From positions 372,001-436,000 of the forward strand of contig NZ_JAAAMI010000002.1 in assembly GCF_010500845.1 (NCBI RefSeq): 64,000 bases of DNA, read 5' to 3'. The notes beneath the pieces were generated by a model. It was not told the origin of the DNA and searched no databases. It worked only from the letters and a program-made list of their open reading frames with translations. This DNA comes from Flagellimonas sediminis. GTDB lineage: Bacteria > Bacteroidota > Bacteroidia > Flavobacteriales > Flavobacteriaceae. This document shows positions 24,353 through 32,175 of the stretch, one piece after another (positions within the stretch are counted from its first letter, which is position 1; the number at the start of each line of letters is the position of its first letter). A program made the translations under genes and the position numbers.

Positions 24353-24838
24353 CTATTTTTTTGAGAATTCGTAAACAATGGTAACGGGTTGTCCGTTAAC
24401 CGAAACGTTGGATTTTAGGGTCATGTTCTGTGGTGTAAGGCTCACAATGTTCAAACGGTAGCCATACCCCCCTGAAATGTCCTTACGTTTATCGTCGATA
24501 AACTTGAACTGCAATTGGCTGCTGTAGTTTTGGGAAGGCTCCACAACGGACCATCTGAAAAAGCGATCGCCCCCTTGGCACAAAGTACCTTGACGGATGG
24601 TGTACCGACCCGTGCTGTTGTTATCGCGGAAGAACCACTCACTGTCCTCGAAGCAGATGTCCTCTGCATCGTTAAAAATAACGGATTTGAAATTACCCGA
24701 ATTGTTTTCGTAGTGAACGTTGTCCAGGTTCCAGGTACCGCTAAGTAAGTTTCTTTGATCCCTTGCACTCTTGGACACGGAACATGATGAGATGAAAATT
24801 CCCATCATAGCTAAAAGTAGAATTGATTTTTTGATCAT
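24353..24838 (-). CDS. lipocalin-like lipoprotein
   Basis: The ATG complementary to 24836-24838 starts MIKKSILLLAMMGIFISSC, a lipoprotein signal with Cys at 19. The body (LLSGTWNLDNVHYENNSG, EDSEWFFRDNNSTGRYTI, DISGGYGYRLNIVSLTPQNMTLKS) has the lipocalin-like beta-barrel pattern common in Flavobacteriaceae. It precedes the OmpA gene by four bases, so the pair likely works at the envelope. Ligand unknown. Confidence 0.83.
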   Translation of the reverse strand: MIKKSILLLAMMGIFISSCSVSKSARDQRNLLSGTWNLDNVHYENNSGNFKSVIFNDAEDICFEDSEWFFRDNNSTGRYTIRQGTLCQGGDRFFRWSVVEPSQNYSSQLQFKFIDDKRKDISGGYGYRLNIVSLTPQNMTLKSNVSVNGQPVTIVYEFSKK

Positions 24839-24927
24839 AAGATTAAAGTTAATGTTCAATAAAAGATACGAATTGGGGTGCAATAATAGTTGTTATAGAA
24901 ATGTAAAAATCATTTGATCCTCCTATT

Positions 24928-26904
24928 TCAATAGGTGTAAAGGTCCAACAAAACTTGTTCAAAACGCTTTTTTGGGAGATAATTTTCTTCCAAGGCCTTG
25001 GCAAAGGGTATGGGGGTCTCCAAACTTCCCACCCGCTTTACCGGGGCGTCCAAATATTGGAAACATTCCTCCATCACCATGGCAGAAATATCACTTGCGA
25101 TACCACCAAATAAAGTGTCTTCCTGTAAAATAATGAGCTTGCCTGTTTTTTTCACCGAAGCGAACACAGCTTCGATATCCAAAGGTTGAAGGGTACGTAA
25201 ATCTATGAAGTCGGCATCAATTTCAGGATGTTTTTGTAAAGTTTCCAACGCCCAATGTACCCCTGCCCCATAGGTAACAATACTGATGGATTTCCCTTCC
25301 TTGACCACATTGGCCTTCCCGAAGGGCAGGGTGTAATAATCGGTCGGTACATCCCCATAAACGCTACGGTACAATCCTTTGTGTTCAAAAAACAGCACAG
25401 GATTAGGGTCGTTGATCGCGGTGTTCAACAATCCTTTGGCATCATAGGGCGAGGATGGGTACACTACTCTGAGCCCAGGTGTTTTGGTAAACCACGCCTC
25501 ATTGGTCTGGGAATGGAAGGGTCCGGCCCCTACTCCGCCCCCGCAGGGCATGCGTACCACAACGTCCGCCTTTTCGCTCCACCGGTAATGCACCTTGGCC
25601 AAATAATTCACAATGGGATTGAACCCTGAACTTACAAAGTCGGCAAACTGCATTTCCACTACGGCTTTCATCCCATTGATTGAAAGGCCCATGGCCGCTG
25701 AAACAATACCAGATTCGCAAATGGGCGTATTACGGACACGGCTTTTGCCAAACTTGGGTACAAACCCTTCGGTAATCTTGAAGACACCCCCATAATCGGC
25801 AATGTCCTGCCCCATGATGATGAGTTCGTTATGGCGATACATGGATTGCTCCAATCCTTCGGATATGGCATCCACAAAGCGGATGTTCTTTGTTTCTGAA
25901 TTTGGTTTTACTTCTTGATATTGAAACGATTGATAAACATCATTTAATTCTTTGATTTCATCAAATGAAACCGGTGACTCCTCGAAAGCCTTGTCCAGGT
26001 TTTCATTGATTTCCTCTGAAATGTCGGCCTTCAACTGCTCTATTTTTTCAGGGGTCAGCACTCCTTCCTCCAAAAGAAAATCTTCGTAGTTGGCGATGGG
26101 ATCCTTCTTGGCCCATTCCTTCATCAATTTTTCCGGAACATATTTGGTACCACTTGCTTCCTCATGTCCGCGCATTCGGAAGGTTTTGAATTCTACCAGA
26201 ACTGGTCTCGGTCTTCTTCTAATGGCCTTACACAATTCATCTACCTTGGCGTACACTTCTAAAATATTGTTCCCGTCTATGATTCGGGATTCCATCCCAT
26301 ATCCTTTGGCCCTATCGGCCAAGTTCTCACAATTGTACTGCTCATTGGTGGGCGTGGAAAGTCCGTAACCGTTGTTTTCGATACAGAACAAAACCGGAAG
26401 GTTCCAAACCGAAGCCACATTCAAGGCTTCGTGGAAGTCGCCCTCACTGGTGGCTCCTTCGCCGGTAAAAACGGCTGTCACCTTTTTTTTTCTTCGAAGC
26501 ATATCCGCCAAAGCAATACCATCGGCAACACCCAATTGGGGTCCTAAATGGGAAATCATCCCTACAATTTTGTATTCCTGGGTCCCAAAGTGAAAGCTCC
26601 TGTCCCTACCTTGGGTAAACCCGCTTTGCTTGCCTTGCCATTGGGCAAAAAGCCGGTGCAAGGGGATGTTTCGGGAAGTGAAGACGCCCAGATTCCGGTG
26701 CATGGGCAAAATATATTCACTCTCCTTCAGGGCCTGGGTAACTCCAACCGAAATAGCTTCTTGTCCAATGCCACTGAACCACTTGGAAATCTTGCCCTGC
26801 CGTAACAGGATCAGCATTTTTTCCTCAATCATTCTGGGCTTCAACATCCCAGTGTACAAGTCCAGCAGCCTTTGTTCGTCCAGGTCTCCAATATGATACC
26901 TCAT
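24928..26904 (-). CDS. 2-oxoacid dehydrogenase E1, alpha and beta fused
   Basis: 658 residues, equal to an E1 alpha (~1-325) joined to an E1 beta (~330-658). Thiamine diphosphate motif in the alpha part: GEG at 148-150 ... CIENNGYG. Phosphorylation-loop-like RMRGHEEASG follows. The beta part has MGQDIADYGGVFKIT, GIVSAAMGLSINGMKAVVEMQF and the C-terminal DLRTLQPLD. The pattern fits the branched-chain / generic 2-oxoacid type rather than E. coli AceE. It supplies acyl groups to an E2 encoded elsewhere. Cytoplasmic; monocistronic. Confidence 0.93.
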   Translation of the reverse strand: MRYHIGDLDEQRLLDLYTGMLKPRMIEEKMLILLRQGKISKWFSGIGQEAISVGVTQALKESEYILPMHRNLGVFTSRNIPLHRLFAQWQGKQSGFTQGRDRSFHFGTQEYKIVGMISHLGPQLGVADGIALADMLRRKKKVTAVFTGEGATSEGDFHEALNVASVWNLPVLFCIENNGYGLSTPTNEQYNCENLADRAKGYGMESRIIDGNNILEVYAKVDELCKAIRRRPRPVLVEFKTFRMRGHEEASGTKYVPEKLMKEWAKKDPIANYEDFLLEEGVLTPEKIEQLKADISEEINENLDKAFEESPVSFDEIKELNDVYQSFQYQEVKPNSETKNIRFVDAISEGLEQSMYRHNELIIMGQDIADYGGVFKITEGFVPKFGKSRVRNTPICESGIVSAAMGLSINGMKAVVEMQFADFVSSGFNPIVNYLAKVHYRWSEKADVVVRMPCGGGVGAGPFHSQTNEAWFTKTPGLRVVYPSSPYDAKGLLNTAINDPNPVLFFEHKGLYRSVYGDVPTDYYTLPFGKANVVKEGKSISIVTYGAGVHWALETLQKHPEIDADFIDLRTLQPLDIEAVFASVKKTGKLIILQEDTLFGGIASDISAMVMEECFQYLDAPVKRVGSLETPIPFAKALEENYLPKKRFEQVLLDLYTY

Positions 26905-26984
26905 AGATAAAAATTCAACGCGTTAAAAGTAGTAAAAAGGCATCCATCTTCCTGCAAATTTCCAAAACGTTCGGCATTATTCAT

Positions 26985-26992
26985 TACTTTTG
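26985..26992 (+). promoter_or_regulatory. -7 box TACTTTTG before the 2OG oxygenase gene
   Basis: Exact match to the Bacteroidetes -7 consensus TAnnTTTG, 22 bases before the ATG at 27015. No clear -33 TTTG at the usual distance. Confidence 0.55.
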
Positions 26993-27014
26993 GCATTATT
27001 CCAAAAATGACAAC

Positions 27015-27965
27015 ATGAGTGCCATACCCAGTGTAAACCTTGGGGATTTTGTCTCAGGGGACCCAGCCAGAAAGGAAAAATTTGTCAAAGAAATCGGTGC
27101 CGCTTTTGAGGATATCGGATTTGTGGCCCTGAGTGGTCATTTTTTGTCCGACGAATTGGTGGACGAACTCTATAAAGAGATCAAAGCGTTCTTCCAATTG
27201 CCCCAAGAAGTGAAGGACAAATACGAGATTGAAGGTATTGGGGGACAACGAGGCTATACCTCATTTGGAAAGGAACATGCCAAAGGCAAAAAGGAAGGTG
27301 ACTTAAAAGAGTTTTGGCATTTTGGGCAATATGTGGAGGACAATCCACGGTTGGAAAAGGAATATCCGGCCAATGTGATGGTAGATGAGCTTCCTGATTT
27401 CAACAAGGTTGGAAAGGAAACCTATAAAATGTTGGAAAAGACCGCAAAATACGTGTTAAGGGCCCTTGCCCTTCATTTGGGACTGGAAGAAACCTATTTT
27501 GACGAGTACATCAAAAACGGGAATTCCATTTTAAGGCCCATCCACTATCCGCCCATCACTACGGAACCCAAAAATGCTGTTCGCGCTGCAGCACATGGAG
27601 ACATTAACCTGATCACCTTGCTTATGGGTGCCCATGGAAAAGGGTTGCAGGTGCAAAACCATAAAGGGGAATGGGTAGATGCCATTGCAAGACCGGACCA
27701 GTTGATGATCAATGTGGGCGATATGCTTTCGCGATTGTCCAACAATAAATTGAAATCGACCATCCATCAGGTGATAAACCCACCAAGGGAGTTGTGGGGC
27801 ACGTCCCGCTATTCCATACCGTTCTTTATGCACCCCATAAGTGAAATGCCATTGAACTGTCTGGAAAATTGCATAGATGCCGAGCACCCCAAAGGATTTG
27901 AGGATATTACGGCGGGCGAATACCTGCACGAACGATTGATCGAACTTGGATTGATAAAAAAATAA
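27015..27965 (+). CDS. isopenicillin-N-synthase-like 2-oxoglutarate/Fe(II) oxygenase
   Basis: 316 residues. N-terminal DIOX_N-like domain (MSAIPSVNLGDFVSG, GAAFEDIGFVALSGH) and C-terminal double-stranded helix with iron ligands in AAHGDINLITLL (H-x-D) and STIHQVINP, and the co-substrate arginine in SRYSIPFF. This is a full family-length enzyme. Bacterial relatives oxidise small molecules; substrate unknown. The SUI1-like gene follows four bases after its stop. Confidence 0.9.
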   Translation: MSAIPSVNLGDFVSGDPARKEKFVKEIGAAFEDIGFVALSGHFLSDELVDELYKEIKAFFQLPQEVKDKYEIEGIGGQRGYTSFGKEHAKGKKEGDLKEFWHFGQYVEDNPRLEKEYPANVMVDELPDFNKVGKETYKMLEKTAKYVLRALALHLGLEETYFDEYIKNGNSILRPIHYPPITTEPKNAVRAAAHGDINLITLLMGAHGKGLQVQNHKGEWVDAIARPDQLMINVGDMLSRLSNNKLKSTIHQVINPPRELWGTSRYSIPFFMHPISEMPLNCLENCIDAEHPKGFEDITAGEYLHERLIELGLIKK

Positions 27966-27969
27966 GGAT

Positions 27970-28299
27970 ATGGACTTGAAGGATCAACTCAAAAATCTAT
28001 TCCCTGAGCATGTGCCCCAAGAAGAACCTGATCAAGCAGGCAAAGAACCTTCCTATTGGCTTCAGGACGAACCCATTATCTGCAAATACGAAAAGCGAAA
28101 AGGGAAACCAGTGACCATTTTGGAAGGTTACAATGGAGCGGACAGCGACTTTAAGAAATTGGCCAAGGATTTAAAGTCCTATTTGGGCGTTGGAGGCAGT
28201 TTTAAAAAGGAAACCATTATCATTCAAGGGGATTACCGCGATAAAATAATGCAGTTCCTAAAGGAAAATGGGTTTTCCGTAAAAAGGGTCGGAGGCTAG
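27970..28299 (+). CDS. SUI1/eIF1-like translation factor (YciH family)
   Basis: 109 residues with the SUI1 fold: KRKGKPVTILEGYNGADSD, LAKDLKSYLGVGGSFKKETIIIQGD, then IMQFLKENGFSVKRVGG. The G-V-G-G-S/T-x-K motif and final strand are intact. Family members affect start-site fidelity in initiation. It is joined to the oxygenase gene by a four-base gap, so the two form one unit. Confidence 0.92.
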   Translation: MDLKDQLKNLFPEHVPQEEPDQAGKEPSYWLQDEPIICKYEKRKGKPVTILEGYNGADSDFKKLAKDLKSYLGVGGSFKKETIIIQGDYRDKIMQFLKENGFSVKRVGG

Positions 28300-28441
28300 G
28301 AGGAATCTTCAAAAGGAAATTCCAGATTCCAATCCGATGTTAAAAACATATATTGATTACCAATGTTTTGTGAAAAAATTTTTGTGTTCATCGTTTAAGT
28401 CTTACTTTTATTCTTCCTAACCAACGAAAACTAAGCTGAAA

Positions 28442-29374
28442 ATGAAATCACTGTTGCACATTACCAACGGGGACAGTTTTACGTCTAGGCTGCAGTCTTT
28501 ACAGCTAAAAGGAGACATAATTACTTGGAGGGAAATGCTTTGCGAAGGCAAGACACTCTGCTCCGTAGGAAGCGAATCTTTCTGGAAGACCCGCTTTGAA
28601 TTTCTCAATAAAAACTACAAGATCAGCAAGTCCTGGTTCGTAGAAAAAACGCTGAAAGAATATCGTTCCCTCTGCAACCACAAACAACAGGACCATATTG
28701 TTTTATGGTTCGAGTATGATCTTTTTTGCCAAATTAATATGTTGGCCGTACTAAGTTGGTTGAAAACCCACAGAAGGCACGCCGAGATCTCCTTGGTCTG
28801 CAGTGGCAAAGAGGATGAAACCGACAAACTTTATGCCCTGAATGACCTTGGCGATGAAAAATTGCTTCAACTCTACGAAAATAGAACTATTCTATCCCAA
28901 GACGATATTGAATATGCTGACTACATTTGGCAATTGTATTGTAGTGACAACCCCATCCGATTGGAAAACCAGATTGCCAACAATGATTTTCAGTTCGAAT
29001 ACCTTTCCGACGCCCTTAAGACACATTTGAAACGTTTCCCTACCATCAAAAACGGATTGAACGATTTGGAAAACCATGTGTTGCAAGTGGCCGCCGAAAT
29101 GAAACCGAAGTCAAAAGCGGAGTTGATGCATGAATTGCTCACGAACCAAGGATTTTACGGTTTTGGAGATTCACAGTACGAGCGTATCGTGACCACCTTA
29201 AAACCACTTTTCAATTCTTTCAGTCCTGTCAAATTGACAAAGAAAGGAATGGAAGTATTGAAACAGGAAACCAATTACTATTCTCAAATACGTGACAATC
29301 AGATGTATTTGGGAGGCTCTTTAAAGTATAACTTCTTGTATAATACCGAGACCAACCGTATCCTTAAACTCTAG
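28442..29374 (+). CDS. DUF1835 protein
   Basis: 310 residues opening LLHITNGDSFTSRLQSLQLKGDIITWREMLCEG, the DUF1835 signature, followed by LWFEYDLFCQINMLAVLSWL. The C-terminal part is helical with a winged-helix-like end. The role of the family is unknown. It is followed three bases later by the nucleoside phosphorylase gene, suggesting joint use. Confidence 0.85.
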   Translation: MKSLLHITNGDSFTSRLQSLQLKGDIITWREMLCEGKTLCSVGSESFWKTRFEFLNKNYKISKSWFVEKTLKEYRSLCNHKQQDHIVLWFEYDLFCQINMLAVLSWLKTHRRHAEISLVCSGKEDETDKLYALNDLGDEKLLQLYENRTILSQDDIEYADYIWQLYCSDNPIRLENQIANNDFQFEYLSDALKTHLKRFPTIKNGLNDLENHVLQVAAEMKPKSKAELMHELLTNQGFYGFGDSQYERIVTTLKPLFNSFSPVKLTKKGMEVLKQETNYYSQIRDNQMYLGGSLKYNFLYNTETNRILKL

Positions 29375-29377
29375 TTA

Positions 29378-30262
29378 ATGGCCAGTTTGGGCAGCTCAGA
29401 GCTTATTCTGAACCCTGATGGCAGTATTTACCATCTAAACCTGCTACCTGAGGATATTTCCCCTATCATCATTACGGTTGGCGACCCTGGACGCGTTTCG
29501 CAGGTGTCACAATACTTTGATTCCATAGAAATCCAAAATACCAAAAGGGAATTCGTAACCCACACCGGTTATTATGCCGGTAAACGAATCACTGTCCTTT
29601 CAACAGGCATCGGTACGGACAATATCGACATTGTTTTCAACGAACTGGATGCTTTGGCCAATATCGATTTCCAAACACGGCACATCAAGGACAAAAAAAC
29701 ACGACTGAATATTATACGGGTCGGTACATCAGGTTCCATCCAGGCCGACATTCCTGTGGATTCTTTTTTGATGAGCACTTCGGGAATTGGATTTGATGGC
29801 CTGCTGCACTTTTATGAATCGGGACATGTAAGAAACCAATCTTTTGAAAAAGCACTCAATGATTATTTGGGCTGGGACAGGCATAATATCCACCCTTATG
29901 TGGTTGATGGCGACCCGGAATTGATTGAAATTTTCAGGTCAAATCGTATACGATATGGTATAACAGGAACGAATTCAGGTTTTTATGGTCCACAAGGAAG
30001 GTCGCTACGCCTACAGACTAAAATTCCTGATTTCAATGAAAAATTGGCTGAGTTTTCGTATCGAAACCAACATGTCACCAATCTTGAAATGGAGACCGCT
30101 GCCATGTACGGACTTGCCAGAATGCTTGGACACAGGGCCATTTCTCTAAATGTGATCCTGGCTAACCGGGCAACCATGGAATTTTCCAAAAAAGGAAGGT
30201 TGTCCATAGATGGCTTGATCAAATACACTTTGGATACCATTGCCCAAAATTCACTGGTATAA
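29378..30262 (+). CDS. nucleoside phosphorylase (uridine/purine phosphorylase fold)
   Basis: 294 residues of the NP-I family: phosphate loop VGDPGRVSQVSQYFD, STGIGTDNIDIV, VGTSGSIQADIPVDSF and the nucleoside site NLEMETAAMYGLARMLGH. This is closest to uridine phosphorylase-like proteins by motif, but base specificity is not readable. Cytoplasmic; the probable role is nucleoside salvage. Starts three bases after the DUF1835 stop. Confidence 0.9.
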   Translation: MASLGSSELILNPDGSIYHLNLLPEDISPIIITVGDPGRVSQVSQYFDSIEIQNTKREFVTHTGYYAGKRITVLSTGIGTDNIDIVFNELDALANIDFQTRHIKDKKTRLNIIRVGTSGSIQADIPVDSFLMSTSGIGFDGLLHFYESGHVRNQSFEKALNDYLGWDRHNIHPYVVDGDPELIEIFRSNRIRYGITGTNSGFYGPQGRSLRLQTKIPDFNEKLAEFSYRNQHVTNLEMETAAMYGLARMLGHRAISLNVILANRATMEFSKKGRLSIDGLIKYTLDTIAQNSLV

Positions 30263-30333
30263 TTTTTTTAAACCCCATTTTGAAAAAATACCAATTGGAA
30301 TCCTAATTTTAGACCTTAAGTTGAACCATACAA

Positions 30334-31182
30334 ATGAAGAAAGTCAGAATCATTGGAGTACCCGAACATTTTAACCTGCCTTGGCATTTGGCCATGGAAG
30401 ATGGTGCCTTTGAAGAACGGGGAATAGATTTGGAATGGACGGATGTTCCTGAAGGTACCGGAAAGATGTCGCAGATGCTTCAACAGGGCGAAACCGATCT
30501 GGCCATTATTTTGACCGAAGGCATGGTGAAAAGTATTTCGCAGGGCAATCCTTCCAAAATTGTCCAGGTTTTTGTGGCCTCTCCCCTTTTGTGGGGCATA
30601 CATGTTGCAGCAGGGAGTACAAGAAATTCAATCAAAGATGTTGAGAAGGACAAAGTGGCCATCAGTCGCATGGGCAGTGGCAGCCATTTAATGGCGTATA
30701 TCAATGCTCAAAACCAAGGTTGGGACACCGAAAATCTTCAATTTGAAATCATCAACAATTTGGATGGCGCCGTGGAAAATCTCAGTGGAGGTTCCAATGC
30801 GTATTTTATGTGGGAACATTTTACCACAAAACCGTTGGTGGACAAAGGTATTTTTAAACGTGTTGGGGATTGCCCAACTCCATGGCCTTGCTTTGTTATT
30901 GCCGCCACCGATGCCTTCCTAAAAAATAATGCAGGTTTGATGAAACATGTCCTGGATGTCATCAATCTGTATACGGAAGAATTCAAATCGATTCCCAGTA
31001 TTGATAGAACCTTGGCCAATAGATACGACCAAAAATTGGAGGACATCCAATCCTGGTTGTCCAAAACCCGATGGGGGCAGGATCCACTTCCAAAGGAAAC
31101 CTTGAACGAAGTGCAGAAAAGACTCTTCGATTTAAAACTTATTGAAGAAGTTAAGGATGTTTCTGAATTCCTTTGGGAATAA
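30334..31182 (+). CDS. NMT1/THI5-like substrate-binding-fold protein without signal peptide
   Basis: 282 residues with a type-2 periplasmic binding-protein fold: PEHFNLPWHLAMEDGAFEERGI, TGKMSQMLQQGETDLAIILTEG, ISRMGSGSHLMAYINAQNQGW and NAYFMWEHFTTKPLV. It starts MKKVRIIGVP with no signal peptide or lipobox, so it is cytoplasmic, unlike ABC-transporter receptors, and no transporter genes are near. THI5-like enzymes and the fungal protein Ca3427 share this state. It could bind or make a pyrimidine- or thiamine-like compound; this is inference. Confidence 0.8.
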   Translation: MKKVRIIGVPEHFNLPWHLAMEDGAFEERGIDLEWTDVPEGTGKMSQMLQQGETDLAIILTEGMVKSISQGNPSKIVQVFVASPLLWGIHVAAGSTRNSIKDVEKDKVAISRMGSGSHLMAYINAQNQGWDTENLQFEIINNLDGAVENLSGGSNAYFMWEHFTTKPLVDKGIFKRVGDCPTPWPCFVIAATDAFLKNNAGLMKHVLDVINLYTEEFKSIPSIDRTLANRYDQKLEDIQSWLSKTRWGQDPLPKETLNEVQKRLFDLKLIEEVKDVSEFLWE

Positions 31183-31287
31183 TGTGGCTTCGACTCCGCT
31201 CAATCACCTTTAATGTCGTCTCCGCTCAGCAACTATAATCCAATCATCCAACAATCAAAAATCCAACAATCCAAATATCTGAACCAC
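31183..31287. repeat. repeat-filled gap between convergent genes
   Basis: Two CTTCGACTCCGCTCA-like pieces (31187-31202, 31213-31230), then a 15-base direct repeat ATCCAACAATCAAAA / ATCCAACAATCCAAA at 31246-31275. On the minus strand the latter reads as degenerate TTGGATT units with a period of seven to eight, ending near the ung stop. It looks like a decayed version of the heptamer arrays elsewhere. No gene seen. Confidence 0.55.
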
Positions 31288-31953
31288 CTACCAATCAATG
31301 GCAGGTTTCCCCATGCGGTGCAACAGTGCATTGGTCTTGCTGAAGTGATTGTTCCCGAACCACAATCCCCTATTAGCGCTTAAGGGAGAGGGATGTCCTG
31401 AAGTTAGGATATGATGTTTGGATTTATCGATCAAGGCCGATTTCTTTTTGGCAAACCCGCCCCACAGAAGAAAAACAACCCCGTCCAACTCAGCGGAAAC
31501 CGTTTTGATCACGGCATCCGTGAAGGTTTCCCAGCCTTTGTTCTGGTGGCTACCCGCTTGGTGGGCCCTTACCGTTAATGTGGCATTCAATAATAACACG
31601 CCTTGGTCCGCCCAACGTTCCAAATTACCACTCGTTGGATAAGGCTTGGCCACATCCGTTTTAATTTCCTTAAAAATATTGACCAAGGAAGGTGGATGCG
31701 GAATCCCCTCCTTTACCGAAAAGCAAAGTCCATTGGCCTGTCCGGGACCATGATACGGATCTTGTCCAATAATGACCACCTTGGTTTCTTGAAACGGGCA
31801 ATGATCAAAAGCGGAAAATATATCCTTACCCTTTGGGTAACAGGTATTTTGTTGGTATTCCTGTTTTACAAATTGGATCAATTGTTGAAAATAGGGTTTA
31901 TCGAATTCAGCATTCAAATATGCCTTCCAACTGGGTTCAATGTTCACGTCCAT
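31288..31953 (-). CDS. ung: uracil-DNA glycosylase, family 1
   Basis: 221 residues with all family 1 motifs: GQDPYHGPGQANGLCFSV (water-activating Asp and uracil pocket), LLNATLTVRAHQAGSH, VFLLWGGFAKKK and HPSPLSANRG (catalytic His and DNA loop). It removes uracil from DNA in base excision repair. The start MDVNIEPSWKAYL is nine bases after the stop of a small membrane-protein gene, which is therefore its operon partner. Confidence 0.97.
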   Translation of the reverse strand: MDVNIEPSWKAYLNAEFDKPYFQQLIQFVKQEYQQNTCYPKGKDIFSAFDHCPFQETKVVIIGQDPYHGPGQANGLCFSVKEGIPHPPSLVNIFKEIKTDVAKPYPTSGNLERWADQGVLLLNATLTVRAHQAGSHQNKGWETFTDAVIKTVSAELDGVVFLLWGGFAKKKSALIDKSKHHILTSGHPSPLSANRGLWFGNNHFSKTNALLHRMGKPAIDW

Positions 31954-31962
31954 AGCAGAAAC

Positions 31963-32067
31963 TTACTTCTTTTTGGTCAGTTTATAGATTAAGTATCCAA
32001 TTCCCGCCACAAAATGCAACAAGATAATCCCAGCAAATATATAGATCAAGGTATGGTCGTTCTTCAT
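31963..32067 (-). CDS. small membrane protein, 34 residues, upstream of ung
   Basis: MKNDHTLIYIFAGIILLHFV then a second stretch of hydrophobic residues and KLTKKK: one membrane helix (residues 7-28) with a basic C-terminus, which should face the cytoplasm. It is nine bases upstream of ung in the same direction. The gap between ung and mutS2 would otherwise be ~220 bases. Below normal size limits for gene callers. Function unknown. Confidence 0.6.
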   Translation of the reverse strand: MKNDHTLIYIFAGIILLHFVAGIGYLIYKLTKKK

Positions 32068-32149
32068 ATGCTTATCTTTAAGGCGAAGTGGAAAAAGTCC
32101 AAAATTAAGCATTGCGTAGCGTTTTGTATGACCACTCCACACAAAATCC

Positions 32150-32157
32150 TATCTTTG
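32150..32157 (+). promoter_or_regulatory. -7 box TATCTTTG before mutS2
   Basis: Exact TAnnTTTG, 18 bases before the ATG. A TTTTG at 32122-32126 lies 23 bases upstream, at the long end for a -33 box. Confidence 0.6.
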
Positions 32158-32175
32158 CGCTGCTAGTGAAAAAAG

